A DNA stretch of 64,000 nt from Shewanella livingstonensis (GTDB lineage Bacteria > Pseudomonadota > Gammaproteobacteria > Enterobacterales > Shewanellaceae), in contig NZ_CP034015.1 of NCBI RefSeq assembly GCF_003855395.1, positions 1,064,001 through 1,128,000 of the forward strand, given 5' to 3'. Shown here in pieces: positions 9,342-18,500 of the stretch. The position numbers and the translations under genes were made by a program. Positions within the stretch are counted from its first letter, which is position 1. The number at the start of each line of letters is the position of its first letter. The notes beneath the pieces are model-generated. The model saw only the letters and a program-made list of their open reading frames with translations, had not been told where the DNA came from and made no database searches.

Positions 9342-11411
9342 ATGAGCAAGGCGACATTTGATCCAACACGTTTTAACAATAGTAAAAATACCCCTTTCAA
9401 TGAAGTGATGGATAATCATCTATCACGTCGTAATTTTGTTAAGCGTGGTCTAGGCCTTAGTGCTATGACAGCGTTTGGTGGCTTCGGATTAAGTGCTTGT
9501 GGCTCTGATAATGATACCGCTGCAGAAACGCCAACAACACCGCCTACAGCTCCTACGCCAACAGCACCAACAAAGAGTTCAGCCGTATTAGGTTTTGAGT
9601 CTATTGCCGGTTCTAAAACCGATGCAGTTGCGGTAGCTGCTGGTTATTCAGCTTATGTGTTAGCACCTTGGGGAACACCCTTAAATTCGAAAGCTGCAGC
9701 GTGGAAAGCCGATGGCAGTAATACTGCTATCGATCAGGAAAACTCAGTAGGTATGCATCATGATGGTATGCATTTCTTCCCGTTGAATGATTCGGCAGAT
9801 GACGGTTTATTGTGTATTAACCACGAATACATTGACCAGGATGCTTTACATCCAACAGGCCCAACGTTTGATGCTGATGGTAAGCGCACTGTAATTGATG
9901 AAATCCGCAAAGAAATCAACGCCCATGGTATTTCAGTTGTCCGTATTAAATTAGTTTCTGGACGATGGCAAGTGGTCGAAAACGACAGCCATAACCGTCG
10001 TTTTACCGGTGCAACCGTGATGGATATTGCTGGCCCACTAGCGTACAGCTCATACCTTGAAACGCGTTATTCGCCCGATGGCAGCCAAGCGCGCGGTACC
10101 TTAAATAACTGTGGTAATGGTTATACGCCTTGGGGCACTTATTTAACATGTGAAGAAAACTGGCCGGGTTACTTTGTTAATAAAGGCACCTTAACGCAAG
10201 AGCAAACGCGCATTGGTATTTCGACTTCTGACACTCGTTATGGCTGGAGCCATTTAGCCGGTGATGACGATGAACGTTTAGACGAATTTGCTCGTTTTGA
10301 TGTGACGCCAACGGGCTCAAGTGCGACTAATGATTACCGTAACGAAGCTAATGGCCATGGTTATATTGTTGAAATTGATCCATACAATCCCAACTCGCGC
10401 GCCATTAAGCGTACTGCATTAGGTCGCTTCCGCCACGAGGGTTGTGCCTTTGGTAAACTTGAAGAAGGCAAACCAATCACATTTTATTCAGGCCACGATT
10501 CACGTTTTGAATATCTGTATAAGTTTGTTTCTGACGCAGCATGGGATCCAGCAGATGCTAACAGTACTAACCGCTTAACAGTTGGCGATAAGTACATGAA
10601 TGCCGGAACCTTATATGCGGCTAAGTTTACCGAAGACGGTGTCGGTGAATGGTTACCGCTAACGTTAGATGGGGTGACTGCCGACGGAAGCACGCTTGCG
10701 AGCAGCTTTGACTCACAAGCGGCGATTATATTAAATACCGCTGGCGCTGCTGATTTATTGGGAGCTACACCAATGGATCGCCCAGAATGGACAACTGTCG
10801 ATCCATTTACAGGTACGGTATACCTAACGTTAACCAACAACAGTAAGCGTACCGACAGCACCAACCCTGCTAACCCACGTTTAAATAACAACTTTGGTCA
10901 TATTATCCGTTGGGATGAAGGTGATGCAGCAACGGAATTTAGCTGGGATATCTTTATATTTGGTTCACCTGCAGATGGTGATGCTGAGACTAACTTATCT
11001 GGCTTAACTGACTTAAACCAGTTTGCTAGTCCAGACGGTTTGGCGTTCGATCAACGTGGTATTTTGTGGGTGCAAACCGACAATGGTGCCTCTGAAGTTA
11101 CCGAAGAAACCAACGATCAAATGTTAGCGATTGTGCCATCAACGATGGTAGATGCAGACGGTAATCAACAAGTGGTAACGGCTGAAAACCAAACTCAGCT
11201 TAAACGTTTCTTTGTTGGCCCTAACGGCTGTGAAGTGACTGGTTTTGCCATGTCGCCAGATTACACCGCAATGTTTGCCAATATTCAGCATCCTGACAAC
11301 TGGCCATACTCTGATAGAGCAGATGAAGAAACGCCTGCAGGCACAACGGTTCGTCCACGTGCGGCCACAGTGATGTTTATTAAAGATGACGGCGGTGAAA
11401 TCGGCGTTTAA
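9342..11411 (+). CDS. PhoX family alkaline phosphatase-like protein, Tat-exported
   Basis: 689 residues. A Tat signal is visible at 29-36 (SRRNFVKR) followed by a hydrophobic segment, then LSAC at ~51, which fits a lipobox, so the protein may be a Tat-dependent lipoprotein. A Thr/Pro-rich linker (TPTTPPTAPTPTAPT) precedes the DUF839/PhoX beta-propeller. Supporting stretches include INHEYIDQDALHPTG, WGTYLTCEENWPGY, GRFRHEGCAFG and SPDGLAFDQRGILWVQTD. PhoX enzymes hydrolyse phosphate esters with Ca/Fe cofactors at the cell surface or in the periplasm. Single gene; the SD is AAGGA. A candidate Pho box upstream and a terminator downstream frame it as one unit. Confidence 0.85.
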   Translation: MSKATFDPTRFNNSKNTPFNEVMDNHLSRRNFVKRGLGLSAMTAFGGFGLSACGSDNDTAAETPTTPPTAPTPTAPTKSSAVLGFESIAGSKTDAVAVAAGYSAYVLAPWGTPLNSKAAAWKADGSNTAIDQENSVGMHHDGMHFFPLNDSADDGLLCINHEYIDQDALHPTGPTFDADGKRTVIDEIRKEINAHGISVVRIKLVSGRWQVVENDSHNRRFTGATVMDIAGPLAYSSYLETRYSPDGSQARGTLNNCGNGYTPWGTYLTCEENWPGYFVNKGTLTQEQTRIGISTSDTRYGWSHLAGDDDERLDEFARFDVTPTGSSATNDYRNEANGHGYIVEIDPYNPNSRAIKRTALGRFRHEGCAFGKLEEGKPITFYSGHDSRFEYLYKFVSDAAWDPADANSTNRLTVGDKYMNAGTLYAAKFTEDGVGEWLPLTLDGVTADGSTLASSFDSQAAIILNTAGAADLLGATPMDRPEWTTVDPFTGTVYLTLTNNSKRTDSTNPANPRLNNNFGHIIRWDEGDAATEFSWDIFIFGSPADGDAETNLSGLTDLNQFASPDGLAFDQRGILWVQTDNGASEVTEETNDQMLAIVPSTMVDADGNQQVVTAENQTQLKRFFVGPNGCEVTGFAMSPDYTAMFANIQHPDNWPYSDRADEETPAGTTVRPRAATVMFIKDDGGEIGV

Positions 11412-11480
11412 TGTAAACCACTTTCTCTGGAAGTCACTAACCTTGCTTTAGTCTTGTTTATGACTTTAAAAGCGTATATT

Positions 11481-11518
11481 AACCCTGATAGACTTGTTCT
11501 ATCAGGGTTTTACTTTTT
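11481..11518 (+). terminator. Rho-independent terminator after the PhoX-like gene
   Basis: An 11-bp stem (AACCCTGATAG with its complement), a 7-nt loop and a T-rich tail. It is 70 bp after the stop codon. Confidence 0.85.
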
Positions 11519-11604
11519 TCTGTGTACAAAATCTAATGATCAGTTCTAATTACCAGCTCTAATTACCAGCTTTAATTATTAATAGTCTATTTACAAGGAC
11601 AGCC

Positions 11605-11991
11605 ATGCTAAATGGAATTCATCACGTCGCGATTATCTGTGCCGATTACCCACGTTCAAAAGCATTTTATACTCACGTTTTAGGGTTAAAAGTTATTGCT
11701 GAGCATTACCGCCAAGCACGGGATTCTTACAAGCTTGATTTAGCTTTGCCCGATGGTAGCCAAATTGAGTTATTTTCATTTAATGGTGCGCCGCCAAGAC
11801 CCAGTTATCCCGAAGCCCAAGGCTTACGTCATTTAGCGTTTAAAGTTGATGATCTCGATGTGGTAGTGGCCCATTTGCAGCAGAACAACATCTCAGTCGA
11901 ACCCGTTCGTATTGACGAATATACCGGTAAACAATATACCTTTTTTAGCGATCCAGACGGTTTACCGTTAGAGCTTTATCAAGTCAGTTAA
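11605..11991 (+). CDS. gloA2: VOC-family metalloprotein GloA2/YaeR
   Basis: 128 residues forming a single vicinal-oxygen-chelate (glyoxalase-like) unit. The first half is MLNGIHHVAIICADYPRSKAFYTHVLGLKV; the second half is GLRHLAFKVDDLDVVVAHL ending YTFFSDPDGLPLELYQVS. Likely metal ligands are His in IHHVAII, Glu in IELFSF, His in LRHLAF and Glu in LELYQ. It closely resembles the SMU1112c/YaeR group, whose substrate is not established. SD is AAGGA. Single gene between two terminated units. Confidence 0.85.
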   Translation: MLNGIHHVAIICADYPRSKAFYTHVLGLKVIAEHYRQARDSYKLDLALPDGSQIELFSFNGAPPRPSYPEAQGLRHLAFKVDDLDVVVAHLQQNNISVEPVRIDEYTGKQYTFFSDPDGLPLELYQVS

Positions 11992-12142
11992 CTTATGTCG
12001 ATAAAACCGCTGTATCCGAGCGGTATTCAAGCTGTTATTAATGAAGCTTTTTATCAATAAACGCAGTTATCAATAACGGCTACCTATCTGCTTATTTTGT
12101 CCTTTTGTTAGTTTAATTTCATATTTAATGAATCTTTACACA

Positions 12143-12161
12143 AATGATAATGATTTGCATT
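12143..12161. promoter_or_regulatory. Fur box upstream of the siderophore receptor
   Basis: The sequence AATGATAATGATTTGCATT closely matches the 19-bp Fur consensus GATAATGATAATCATTATC. It lies ~85 bp upstream of the receptor start, so iron repression of the receptor-piuC pair is expected. Confidence 0.8.
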
Positions 12162-12244
12162 TGCGATCTTTGTTTCATTTATGTAAAGTGCATCACATAA
12201 ATGAAATTTAGTTAACGCTTATTAATAACAGGATGATGTTAAGC

Positions 12245-14566
12245 ATGAAATCGAGTAATTACAGTAAGTTATCGTTAGGTGCTCAAGCCGTTGCTGCAGC
12301 ATTAGTATTCAGTAGCCCAGCGCTATATGCTGCAGACACCAAAAATGAAACTTGCGATAAGGATATATTGGCGAAATGTAAACCCGCGCAAACGGACGAA
12401 TCAATAGAGCGAATTCGTGTTCATGGTGTGCAAAACTCGGTTTACATGTTTAATAACTCAGCCGACAAACGCCGAATGGCTGCACTTGTCGATACGCCTC
12501 AAGTGATTACCGTGTTAACTCAAGACCAAATTCAAGAGTCAGGAAATACCGACTTAAAAGACATTTTGTCAGCTCAAGCGGGTGTCACCCTTGGTACGGG
12601 TGAAAACGGTAATGCATTCGGTGATCGTTATATTATCCGTGGTCACGAAGCACGTAGCGACGTGTTTGTAGATGGACTTCGCGACCCTGGCATGACCACT
12701 CGTGAAAGTTTTGCCACCGAGCGAGTTGAAATTACCAAAGGTCCAAGTTCAACATTTGCTGGCCGTGGTTCATCAGGCGGTGCCATTAACAGTGTGACTA
12801 AAAAAGCCTCAGTAGCTTACGATTTTGGCCGTGTCGATCTGGGTATTGGTACTGACGATCACACTCGTCTAACGGTGGACTATAACTTACCGATATCAGA
12901 CAAAGTGGCAGTACGCCTTAATGGCTTAGCGGCTGAAGAAGACAAGCCGGGCCGCGAAGGCATTACGAGTGAACGCCAAGGTGTTCAGTTATCGGGTGTG
13001 TATGAAGCCACCGATGCATTGTCATTTACCGCCGATGGTTACTACCTAGACGCGAAAGATGTGCCAGATTTAGGCAGTTATTTTGATCGAGATACTCGTA
13101 AGCCGCTAGAAGATATTCCTGTTTATGCTCAAGATGGTGACTTTCTAAATTCTAAGGTCACCACGTTTACCTTACGTACCGAATATGAGTTAAATGACAG
13201 CATTACGTTGTACAACGCCACACGCGTTGGACATACCGAAAATGGCTATATTACAACCGGTATGGGCGGCACAACGCGGGCCGATACCGACCCAACAGCG
13301 CCTGGTGCCAGCACCTTAACGCTTAGTACTCACCAAGGTAACCAAGATGTTGATTATGTCAGCACTCAATTCAACTTATTTTGGAACACTCAAGCACTGG
13401 GTTTTAATCACAAGTTAGTATTTGGCCTTGAATACACAGATGAAAATGTTGATAACGGCATATATAGCATCACCAACAACAATGATGGAAATTGTTTGAC
13501 CAATGGTCGCGGTGGCGTATCAGAGTCTTATTGTATTATTGATGGTGACGGCAATACTGTCGATAATATCGGCCAATTAATAAATCGCAGCTATGTTGAT
13601 GGTGGATCAGATGCGATATACGACATCGAAACCGTGTCGGCATACATGATGGATACGGTAGAATTAACCGATCAGTTAGCATTATTTTTTGGTTTTAGAC
13701 AAGACAGCTTTGATTACAGTAACAACACCACAGGTCGTGATGGCGAAGTGGATTATGCCTATTCCGATACCATGTATAACGGCAATATTGGCTTAGTTTA
13801 CGACTTATCTGAAGATGCCAATATCTACGCCAATTACAGTACTGCAACCAACATCAACGGCGGTGAGTCTGACTTAGGTGCTAACTGTGGTTACGGTGGT
13901 ATTTGTGGTACACAAGAGCAAGCTGCTGAAGCCGATGCCGAAATCGTTGAAAACCTAGAGCTTGGCACCAAGTGGATGTTGTTTGACGACAAAATGATGT
14001 TTTCAGCATCAATCTTCCAAATCACTAAAAGTGATGTAATGGAAAGTGTTGGCGACAGTTACTCAACGCTAGGTACACTTAACACCGGTAAAAACCGCGT
14101 TAAAGGTATTGAGTTTGGTATGGTCGGCAATATTACTGACAAACTCAGCATACAATTCTCGGCTGCTAAAATGGATTCCGAAATTCTAGAATCTTACAAT
14201 CCAGCTAATATTGGTTTAGTACTGAGTAACTTTGCTGATGAAAGCGCTTATTTGCAACTGCGTTATGAGCTAACAGAGTCATTCGTATTTGGTGGTAGTT
14301 ACACTTATCAAAGTGAAATGTATGGTGGACAACCAGATACTGCAGCAGGTTATGATAGCGACAATAGCCGTTACAGCATTGTGGTGCCTAACTATCAAGT
14401 AGTTGATTTATTTGCCAGTTACAATGCCACCGAAGATTTAACTTTCCGTGTCAACGTAGGTAACATATTGAACGAAGAATACTGGACGGCAGCTTATCGT
14501 TCTGGCTCATTTATGTACTTAGGTGACGCCCGTAATGCTAAATTGTCGATGACATATGAGTTTTAA
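12245..14566 (+). CDS. TonB-dependent siderophore receptor, Fiu-like
   Basis: Outer-membrane receptor of ~773 residues. A signal peptide ends near LVFSSPALYAAD. The plug domain shows DTPQVITVLTQDQIQESG and RGHEARSDVFVDGLRDPG, then VEITKGPSSTFAGRGSSGGAINSVTKKA. The beta-barrel ends in the aromatic YEF. The protein imports ferric catecholate-type siderophores using TonB energy; catecholate preference is inferred from the adjacent PiuC gene, which accompanies Fiu/PiuA-type receptors. Start: ATG codons also occur 12 and 9 bp upstream, but AGGA sits too close to them and fits the chosen ATG. A Fur box lies upstream. piuC follows after 14 bp, so co-transcription is likely. Confidence 0.87.
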   Translation: MKSSNYSKLSLGAQAVAAALVFSSPALYAADTKNETCDKDILAKCKPAQTDESIERIRVHGVQNSVYMFNNSADKRRMAALVDTPQVITVLTQDQIQESGNTDLKDILSAQAGVTLGTGENGNAFGDRYIIRGHEARSDVFVDGLRDPGMTTRESFATERVEITKGPSSTFAGRGSSGGAINSVTKKASVAYDFGRVDLGIGTDDHTRLTVDYNLPISDKVAVRLNGLAAEEDKPGREGITSERQGVQLSGVYEATDALSFTADGYYLDAKDVPDLGSYFDRDTRKPLEDIPVYAQDGDFLNSKVTTFTLRTEYELNDSITLYNATRVGHTENGYITTGMGGTTRADTDPTAPGASTLTLSTHQGNQDVDYVSTQFNLFWNTQALGFNHKLVFGLEYTDENVDNGIYSITNNNDGNCLTNGRGGVSESYCIIDGDGNTVDNIGQLINRSYVDGGSDAIYDIETVSAYMMDTVELTDQLALFFGFRQDSFDYSNNTTGRDGEVDYAYSDTMYNGNIGLVYDLSEDANIYANYSTATNINGGESDLGANCGYGGICGTQEQAAEADAEIVENLELGTKWMLFDDKMMFSASIFQITKSDVMESVGDSYSTLGTLNTGKNRVKGIEFGMVGNITDKLSIQFSAAKMDSEILESYNPANIGLVLSNFADESAYLQLRYELTESFVFGGSYTYQSEMYGGQPDTAAGYDSDNSRYSIVVPNYQVVDLFASYNATEDLTFRVNVGNILNEEYWTAAYRSGSFMYLGDARNAKLSMTYEF

Positions 14567-14580
14567 TTAAAGGTATTTGC

Positions 14581-15261
14581 ATGATTGTTATTGAACAAAT
14601 TCTCTCGAAACAGGATGTCGGTGCTTATCGTCAGCAACTGGCTGAATGTCCGTGGGGCGACGGTCGTAAAACCGCAATGGGGATGGCGGCGTCGGTTAAA
14701 AATAACAATCAAGCAGATGCGCAACACGCTAATGTGCGCCAACTGGCTAATCAACTACTGGCGCGTATTGGCGAAACGCCTAAAATTGTATCAGCAGCGT
14801 TACCGCATAAAATATTTCCGCCGTGCTTTAATCGTTATAGCGAAACCGAAGAGTATGGTTACCATGTCGATGCCGCCATCATGCGGATCCCTAATACCTC
14901 AGAAGTGATCCGTAGTGATGTATCCATGACGGTATTTTTGAGTGAACCCGAAGAGTATGACGGTGGTGAGTTAGTTATTGCCACTGAATTTGGCCAGCAG
15001 CAAATTAAATTACCTGCAGGATACGCCGTAGTATACCCGTCGAGTAGTTTGCATAAAGTGACCGCGGTAACCCGAGGGCAACGCGTAGCAGCTATTACCT
15101 GGATGCAAAGTATGGTGGCCGATGTGACTTTACGCCAAACCTTGTATCAGCTCGATCAAAGCATTCAAAACTTGATCAAAACCAATAACACAGATCGCGC
15201 CGAGTTAGATAACCTGCATAATGTGTATCATAATTTGATCAGGCAGTTTATCCAGCTGTAA
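14581..15261 (+). CDS. piuC: Fe(II)/2-oxoglutarate-dependent PKHD-type hydroxylase PiuC/YbiX
   Basis: 226 residues. The double-stranded beta-helix metal site is visible as YGYHVDAA (H-x-D, ~97-99) and SSLHKVTAV (distal His, ~159), followed by TRGQRVAAITW, whose Arg should bind 2-oxoglutarate. FNRYSETEEYGYHVD and EYDGGELVI are hallmarks of the PiuC/YbiX group. Family members are cytoplasmic and co-occur with Fiu/PiuA receptors; a role in handling imported siderophores is proposed but the substrate is unknown. It starts 14 bp after the receptor stop (AAAGG upstream), so it shares the Fur-controlled transcript. Confidence 0.9.
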   Translation: MIVIEQILSKQDVGAYRQQLAECPWGDGRKTAMGMAASVKNNNQADAQHANVRQLANQLLARIGETPKIVSAALPHKIFPPCFNRYSETEEYGYHVDAAIMRIPNTSEVIRSDVSMTVFLSEPEEYDGGELVIATEFGQQQIKLPAGYAVVYPSSSLHKVTAVTRGQRVAAITWMQSMVADVTLRQTLYQLDQSIQNLIKTNNTDRAELDNLHNVYHNLIRQFIQL

Positions 15262-15282
15262 TCGGAATAACATGTTTGAATA

Positions 15283-15322
15283 TACGGTGACAGTGCGGTA
15301 GTTAACGCATGCTATCACCGTG
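15283..15322. terminator. Inverted repeat between convergent piuC and nrfD
   Basis: ACGGTGACAG and CTATCACCGT form an imperfect stem around an ~18-nt loop in the gap between two convergent genes. There is no strong T run, so its role as a bidirectional terminator is tentative. Confidence 0.35.
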
Positions 15323-15347
15323 AATCGTACTATCACTGTGAATTGTA

Positions 15348-16289
15348 TTAGCTTGTCACCATTTGACCGGTATAAAGTATAAAGTTACGTAATAATATGA
15401 CGCCCAATAAACTCAGACATGCTGTTCCGGCAACATAGGAAAACTTGCGTTTTGAAGTGGCGGTCATAAATAAGTTCATCGCTAATGGGGCCGACAATCC
15501 TAGTCCCATAATGCCGAACCAGAATACAAATCCCCAAAAGCCTACTCCGATAGCATTGAATGCCGCAACCTTGCTTTGGCCACCACTGAAGACCAATCCT
15601 AGGAAGAAGGTGAACATAAGGAGTATCTCGCCTAAAATCAATGGGATCTCTATTTTATGAATAAAACGTACTTCAGCACCATTGGGATTGCCTTTGAGTA
15701 ACACACCACCTAATAGTGATGCAGCGGCACCTGAAGACAAGCCAGAAGCTAAAAATAGTAAGGGTAATACTCCTGTATTCCACATCGGGAAGTGAGGTTG
15801 AGCCGATAATAAAAATCCGGTATAGGCACCTAGCGACACTGAGAAAATCACTAGTAAACCGGTTATACCTGCTTCATATCGCGCTAGCAGCCTGGTTAAC
15901 GTACAGACGATTGGTAAATGTTTTTCACAAAATTTATCAATGGGTTGTCTGAATGTTACTGCAATCCAAGCATACATAAATACTTGATATAGCATTAAGA
16001 TAATCACACCCATCGACATCACCGACGTAGGATTGTAAAACACTAGAATCTTCCAAAAGTCCCAAGGTTTTGTTAAATCTAATACCAACACTCCTAAGCC
16101 AGCTAAAACGGAAATTGCCGCAAGAATACAAGCAGCGATAATAAATCCAGACTGATATGCTTTCTCTTTTAAGCAAAAATGTTTCAATAAAACAGCGAAG
16201 AACATGGCGCCTGCGGATGCCCCGGCTAAAAATAGGTATATTGCAATGGGCCAGTGCCAAACCAATGTATCAAAATGAAAAGCACTCAT
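15348..16289 (-). CDS. nrfD: NrfD-family membrane quinol dehydrogenase subunit
   Basis: 313-residue polytopic inner-membrane protein with eight or nine hydrophobic helices. The opening MSAFHFDTLVWHWPIAIYLFLAGASAGAMF carries the conserved W-P-I-A-x-Y-L-F-L-x-G-x-S-A-G motif of NrfD/PsrC proteins. Family role: oxidises menaquinol and passes electrons to the ferredoxin-like NrfC. It overlaps the end of nrfC by four bases (ATGA), implying translational coupling. It is the last gene of a leftward nrfB-nrfC-nrfD set. Whether the complex feeds nitrite reductase or another terminal reductase cannot be told here, since nrfA is absent. Confidence 0.85.
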   Translation of the reverse strand: MSAFHFDTLVWHWPIAIYLFLAGASAGAMFFAVLLKHFCLKEKAYQSGFIIAACILAAISVLAGLGVLVLDLTKPWDFWKILVFYNPTSVMSMGVIILMLYQVFMYAWIAVTFRQPIDKFCEKHLPIVCTLTRLLARYEAGITGLLVIFSVSLGAYTGFLLSAQPHFPMWNTGVLPLLFLASGLSSGAAASLLGGVLLKGNPNGAEVRFIHKIEIPLILGEILLMFTFFLGLVFSGGQSKVAAFNAIGVGFWGFVFWFGIMGLGLSAPLAMNLFMTATSKRKFSYVAGTACLSLLGVILLRNFILYTGQMVTS

Positions 16290-16972
16290 AATATAATCTC
16301 CCCTTGTTTCGCTTTGATACGAAATATTTTAGGTCGGGTACCTAAATCTTGCTTAAAGCGCTCAGTCGGATTCGCCTTTAATAGCGCAACCAGTTCAGAC
16401 TCGGGATCTTTAAGATTGCCAAACACTAATGCTTTTGTCGGACATATTTCTACACAGGCAGGTTGTTTACCCTGTTTGAGATTAGTTTCACGGCAGAAGT
16501 CACATTTGTCGGCAGCTTTAGTAACAGGATTAATAAAACGCACTTCATAAGGGCAGGCCGCAATACAGTATTGGCAACCGACACATTTATCTGCATTTAC
16601 TGCAACAATACCGGTTTCTTTATTAATAAAGGCGGCCCCGGTTGGACAAACAGAAACGCAAGGTGCGTTCTCGCAATGTTCACAAGAATGTCGAGAAAAA
16701 TGATAAAACTGATTAGGGTATTCTCCAAACGGCCCAGTTCTTTCAATGCTTAGTCGTGTGACACCTTCAGGTACATGATTCACTTCTCGACATGCTTCAA
16801 CACAGGCATTACAGCCAATGCATTTAGTTTCATCATGTAACAAAGCGTACTTTATGTTGTTTATAGCGGGTTCCATTTCGGCATTGGCATTATTACCACT
16901 GAGTGGATATACCGACACGCCTGCAACCAATGCGCAGGTGCTTTTAAGGAAATGCCTTCTTGAGTTTTCCAT
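16286..16972 (-). CDS. nrfC: NrfC-type ferredoxin with four [4Fe-4S] clusters
   Basis: 228 residues with a Tat signal (RRHFLKS at ~5, hydrophobic segment to SGNNANA), so it is exported folded to the periplasm. Four Cys clusters are visible: CIGCNACVEACREVN, CEHCENAPCVSVCP, CVGCQYCIAACP and CDFC...CVEICPTKAL. This is the usual arrangement of NrfC, PsrB and DmsB electron-transfer subunits. It should carry electrons from NrfD to the pentahaem cytochrome encoded just upstream. It lies 6 bp after nrfB and shares an ATGA overlap with nrfD. Assigned to NrfC from the context of NrfB and NrfD rather than from sequence alone. Confidence 0.85.
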   Translation of the reverse strand: MENSRRHFLKSTCALVAGVSVYPLSGNNANAEMEPAINNIKYALLHDETKCIGCNACVEACREVNHVPEGVTRLSIERTGPFGEYPNQFYHFSRHSCEHCENAPCVSVCPTGAAFINKETGIVAVNADKCVGCQYCIAACPYEVRFINPVTKAADKCDFCRETNLKQGKQPACVEICPTKALVFGNLKDPESELVALLKANPTERFKQDLGTRPKIFRIKAKQGEIIL

Positions 16973-16978
16973 GATTAC

Positions 16979-17443
16979 TTACCTCTGCACCGTGTGACAA
17001 TTTCGGCACACATTACTGCGATCTTTTGATCCTAAGCCCATTATGGGGTCAGATTCAGGATGCAGTTTATGGCAAGATGTACAACTCACTTTTTGAGCAT
17101 GTACGTTGTGAGTCCACTCTGCTTGGGATATCTTTTTAGGCGAATGGCATTTCAAACAAACGTCATTTTTAGCGTCTATTGTAATGTCGTTTCCCGCCGA
17201 AAATACCATCAGGTCATTGGGTTTTTTAGGGTGATTTCCTTGCTCACCATGGCATGAACTACAGCTCATTTTTAGCTGCGCTTGGGCATGGTGGCCTAGC
17301 ATTGCACCATTGCGTTTATGGCATCTCATACATGAGTCATTGTTAATTTTCTCAGTAGAGTCAGCGCTATTTGCTCCCTGACTAATAAGGGCAAACGACA
17401 ATACGCCTACACTTAACATCAGTAGCCAGTTATTCCGGGACAT
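16979..17443 (-). CDS. nrfB: Pentahaem c-type cytochrome NrfB
   Basis: 154 residues. The signal peptide runs to about ISQGANSAD. Five CxxCH haem sites are present in the expected order: CMRCH, CSSCH, CLKCH, CTSCH and CRNCH, with further His residues (GHHAQAQ, HNVHAQK) as distal ligands. Five haems and the adjacent nrfC and nrfD identify it as NrfB, the periplasmic electron donor to nitrite reductase NrfA in E. coli. It is somewhat shorter than E. coli NrfB. SD is AGGAC. The gene downstream starts 6 bp away. Confidence 0.85.
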   Translation of the reverse strand: MSRNNWLLMLSVGVLSFALISQGANSADSTEKINNDSCMRCHKRNGAMLGHHAQAQLKMSCSSCHGEQGNHPKKPNDLMVFSAGNDITIDAKNDVCLKCHSPKKISQAEWTHNVHAQKVSCTSCHKLHPESDPIMGLGSKDRSNVCRNCHTVQR

Positions 17444-17518
17444 AATCAGTCCTCTCTACAATCATGGGTTATCAAAAAATATCGGGTGAAAACAGATTGT
17501 CTTCACCCGACAGGGTCT

Positions 17519-17983
17519 TCATACCGGTAGGGATAGCTTTAACATTTGCATGTCGTAAGGTTTGCCTCGAACGATTTCAACTAATTTAACGTTGAATTTT
17601 TCAAACAAACTTTTTGCGTTAGCATCATCTTGTTGACTGAAATCAGAGATAACCAATTTCACTTCCGACGAGTCATGATCTATCACGACATAATCGAATC
17701 GTGTATGGTTTTCGGCTGCGGTTTGGGCATCCATTTCGAACACGGTATCGATTGGAACGTTGCAACAAACATCATATTTTCCGCCCACCATTGTTTTTAG
17801 TGATTTTAAAAAGTTAAAGCTCTGAGTATCAAAAAGCATTTTTTTGAACTTAATTGAGTGCTCTTCAGTGTCAGTTTTGAAGAACTTTATACAAGTCATA
17901 ATGAAAATTACTAATATAAAGGGAACCACAATAAACAGCACAGAGTACACAAATGCATAACTTAAAAAGACTGAAGTAATCAT
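17519..17983 (-). CDS. Membrane-anchored protein with DUF2726-like domain
   Basis: 154 residues. The N-terminal ~35 form one long hydrophobic segment (FVYSVLFIVVPFILVIFIM). The rest is soluble: KKMLFDTQSFNFLKSL, KYDVCCNVPIDTVFEMD, RFDYVVIDHDSSEVKLVISDF and LFEKFNVKLVEIVRG. This order resembles DUF2726, a restriction-endonuclease-like fold, where D-Y-V-V and V-I-x-D are the core strands. The resemblance is by eye only and the function is unknown. The start is the ATG directly after GGAGGATAAT; a TTG four codons earlier would overlap that ribosome-binding site. It precedes nrfB by 75 bp, and a perfect FNR-type box lies ~100 bp upstream, so it may head the nrf transcript. Confidence 0.65.
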   Translation of the reverse strand: MITSVFLSYAFVYSVLFIVVPFILVIFIMTCIKFFKTDTEEHSIKFKKMLFDTQSFNFLKSLKTMVGGKYDVCCNVPIDTVFEMDAQTAAENHTRFDYVVIDHDSSEVKLVISDFSQQDDANAKSLFEKFNVKLVEIVRGKPYDMQMLKLSLPV

Positions 17984-18500
17984 ATTATCCTCCAAGAAAT
18001 CGTTTTTAATTTATTGTTTTATGAATTAAACATACGTCATTGACGTACGATTAATATTATCCTTATATTTTTGTTTTTAATTGATCGTAATCAATTAAAT
18101 GATGTGCTTTTAATTTATTCGATCGTAGTTATGATTTAGGTCTTATTGTTTTTTCTGCATTTTAAGTTGATATATATTTGAAATAAACAAAGTTGATTTG
18201 AAAGTTATTAAGTTTAAATTTGAATTTTTAAAATATTGATATGTTGAAATTTAATAAATCAATATGTGAATATCTGTTTTCTCGAAATTCTAGTTGTTTA
18301 ATTGGATATTACAATACATGAAATTAGCTTTTACTAAACATTGCTCCAATCGATGGAAGCATTCTATGTGAAATATGTAGTGTTAGAAAATCATTTTTAT
18401 GATCTGGAATAAGTAATCATTGAATACTTGAAATAACATTATGAACTCTTTTGAAAAGCGTTAGAATGCTAGGTTGTATACCTAAAATGGAGTATCTAAG
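17984..18500. other. Divergent regulatory region, very AT-rich
   Basis: 517-bp gap between the nrf-side gene and the divergent LysR gene, with no coding potential. It contains the FNR/EtrA-type box listed separately and long A/T runs that could hold promoters for both directions. Confidence 0.6.
18081..18094. promoter_or_regulatory. Perfect FNR/EtrA (or CRP-class) binding site
   Basis: TTGATCGTAATCAA is an exact TTGAT-N4-ATCAA palindrome, the FNR consensus (EtrA in Shewanella). It sits ~100 bp upstream of the leftward gene leading into nrfBCD, consistent with anaerobic activation. Confidence 0.75.

Noticed and set aside
10484..10891. 135-codon frame opposite the PhoX-like gene
   Set aside because: It is the complementary-strand shadow of a well-supported coding region.
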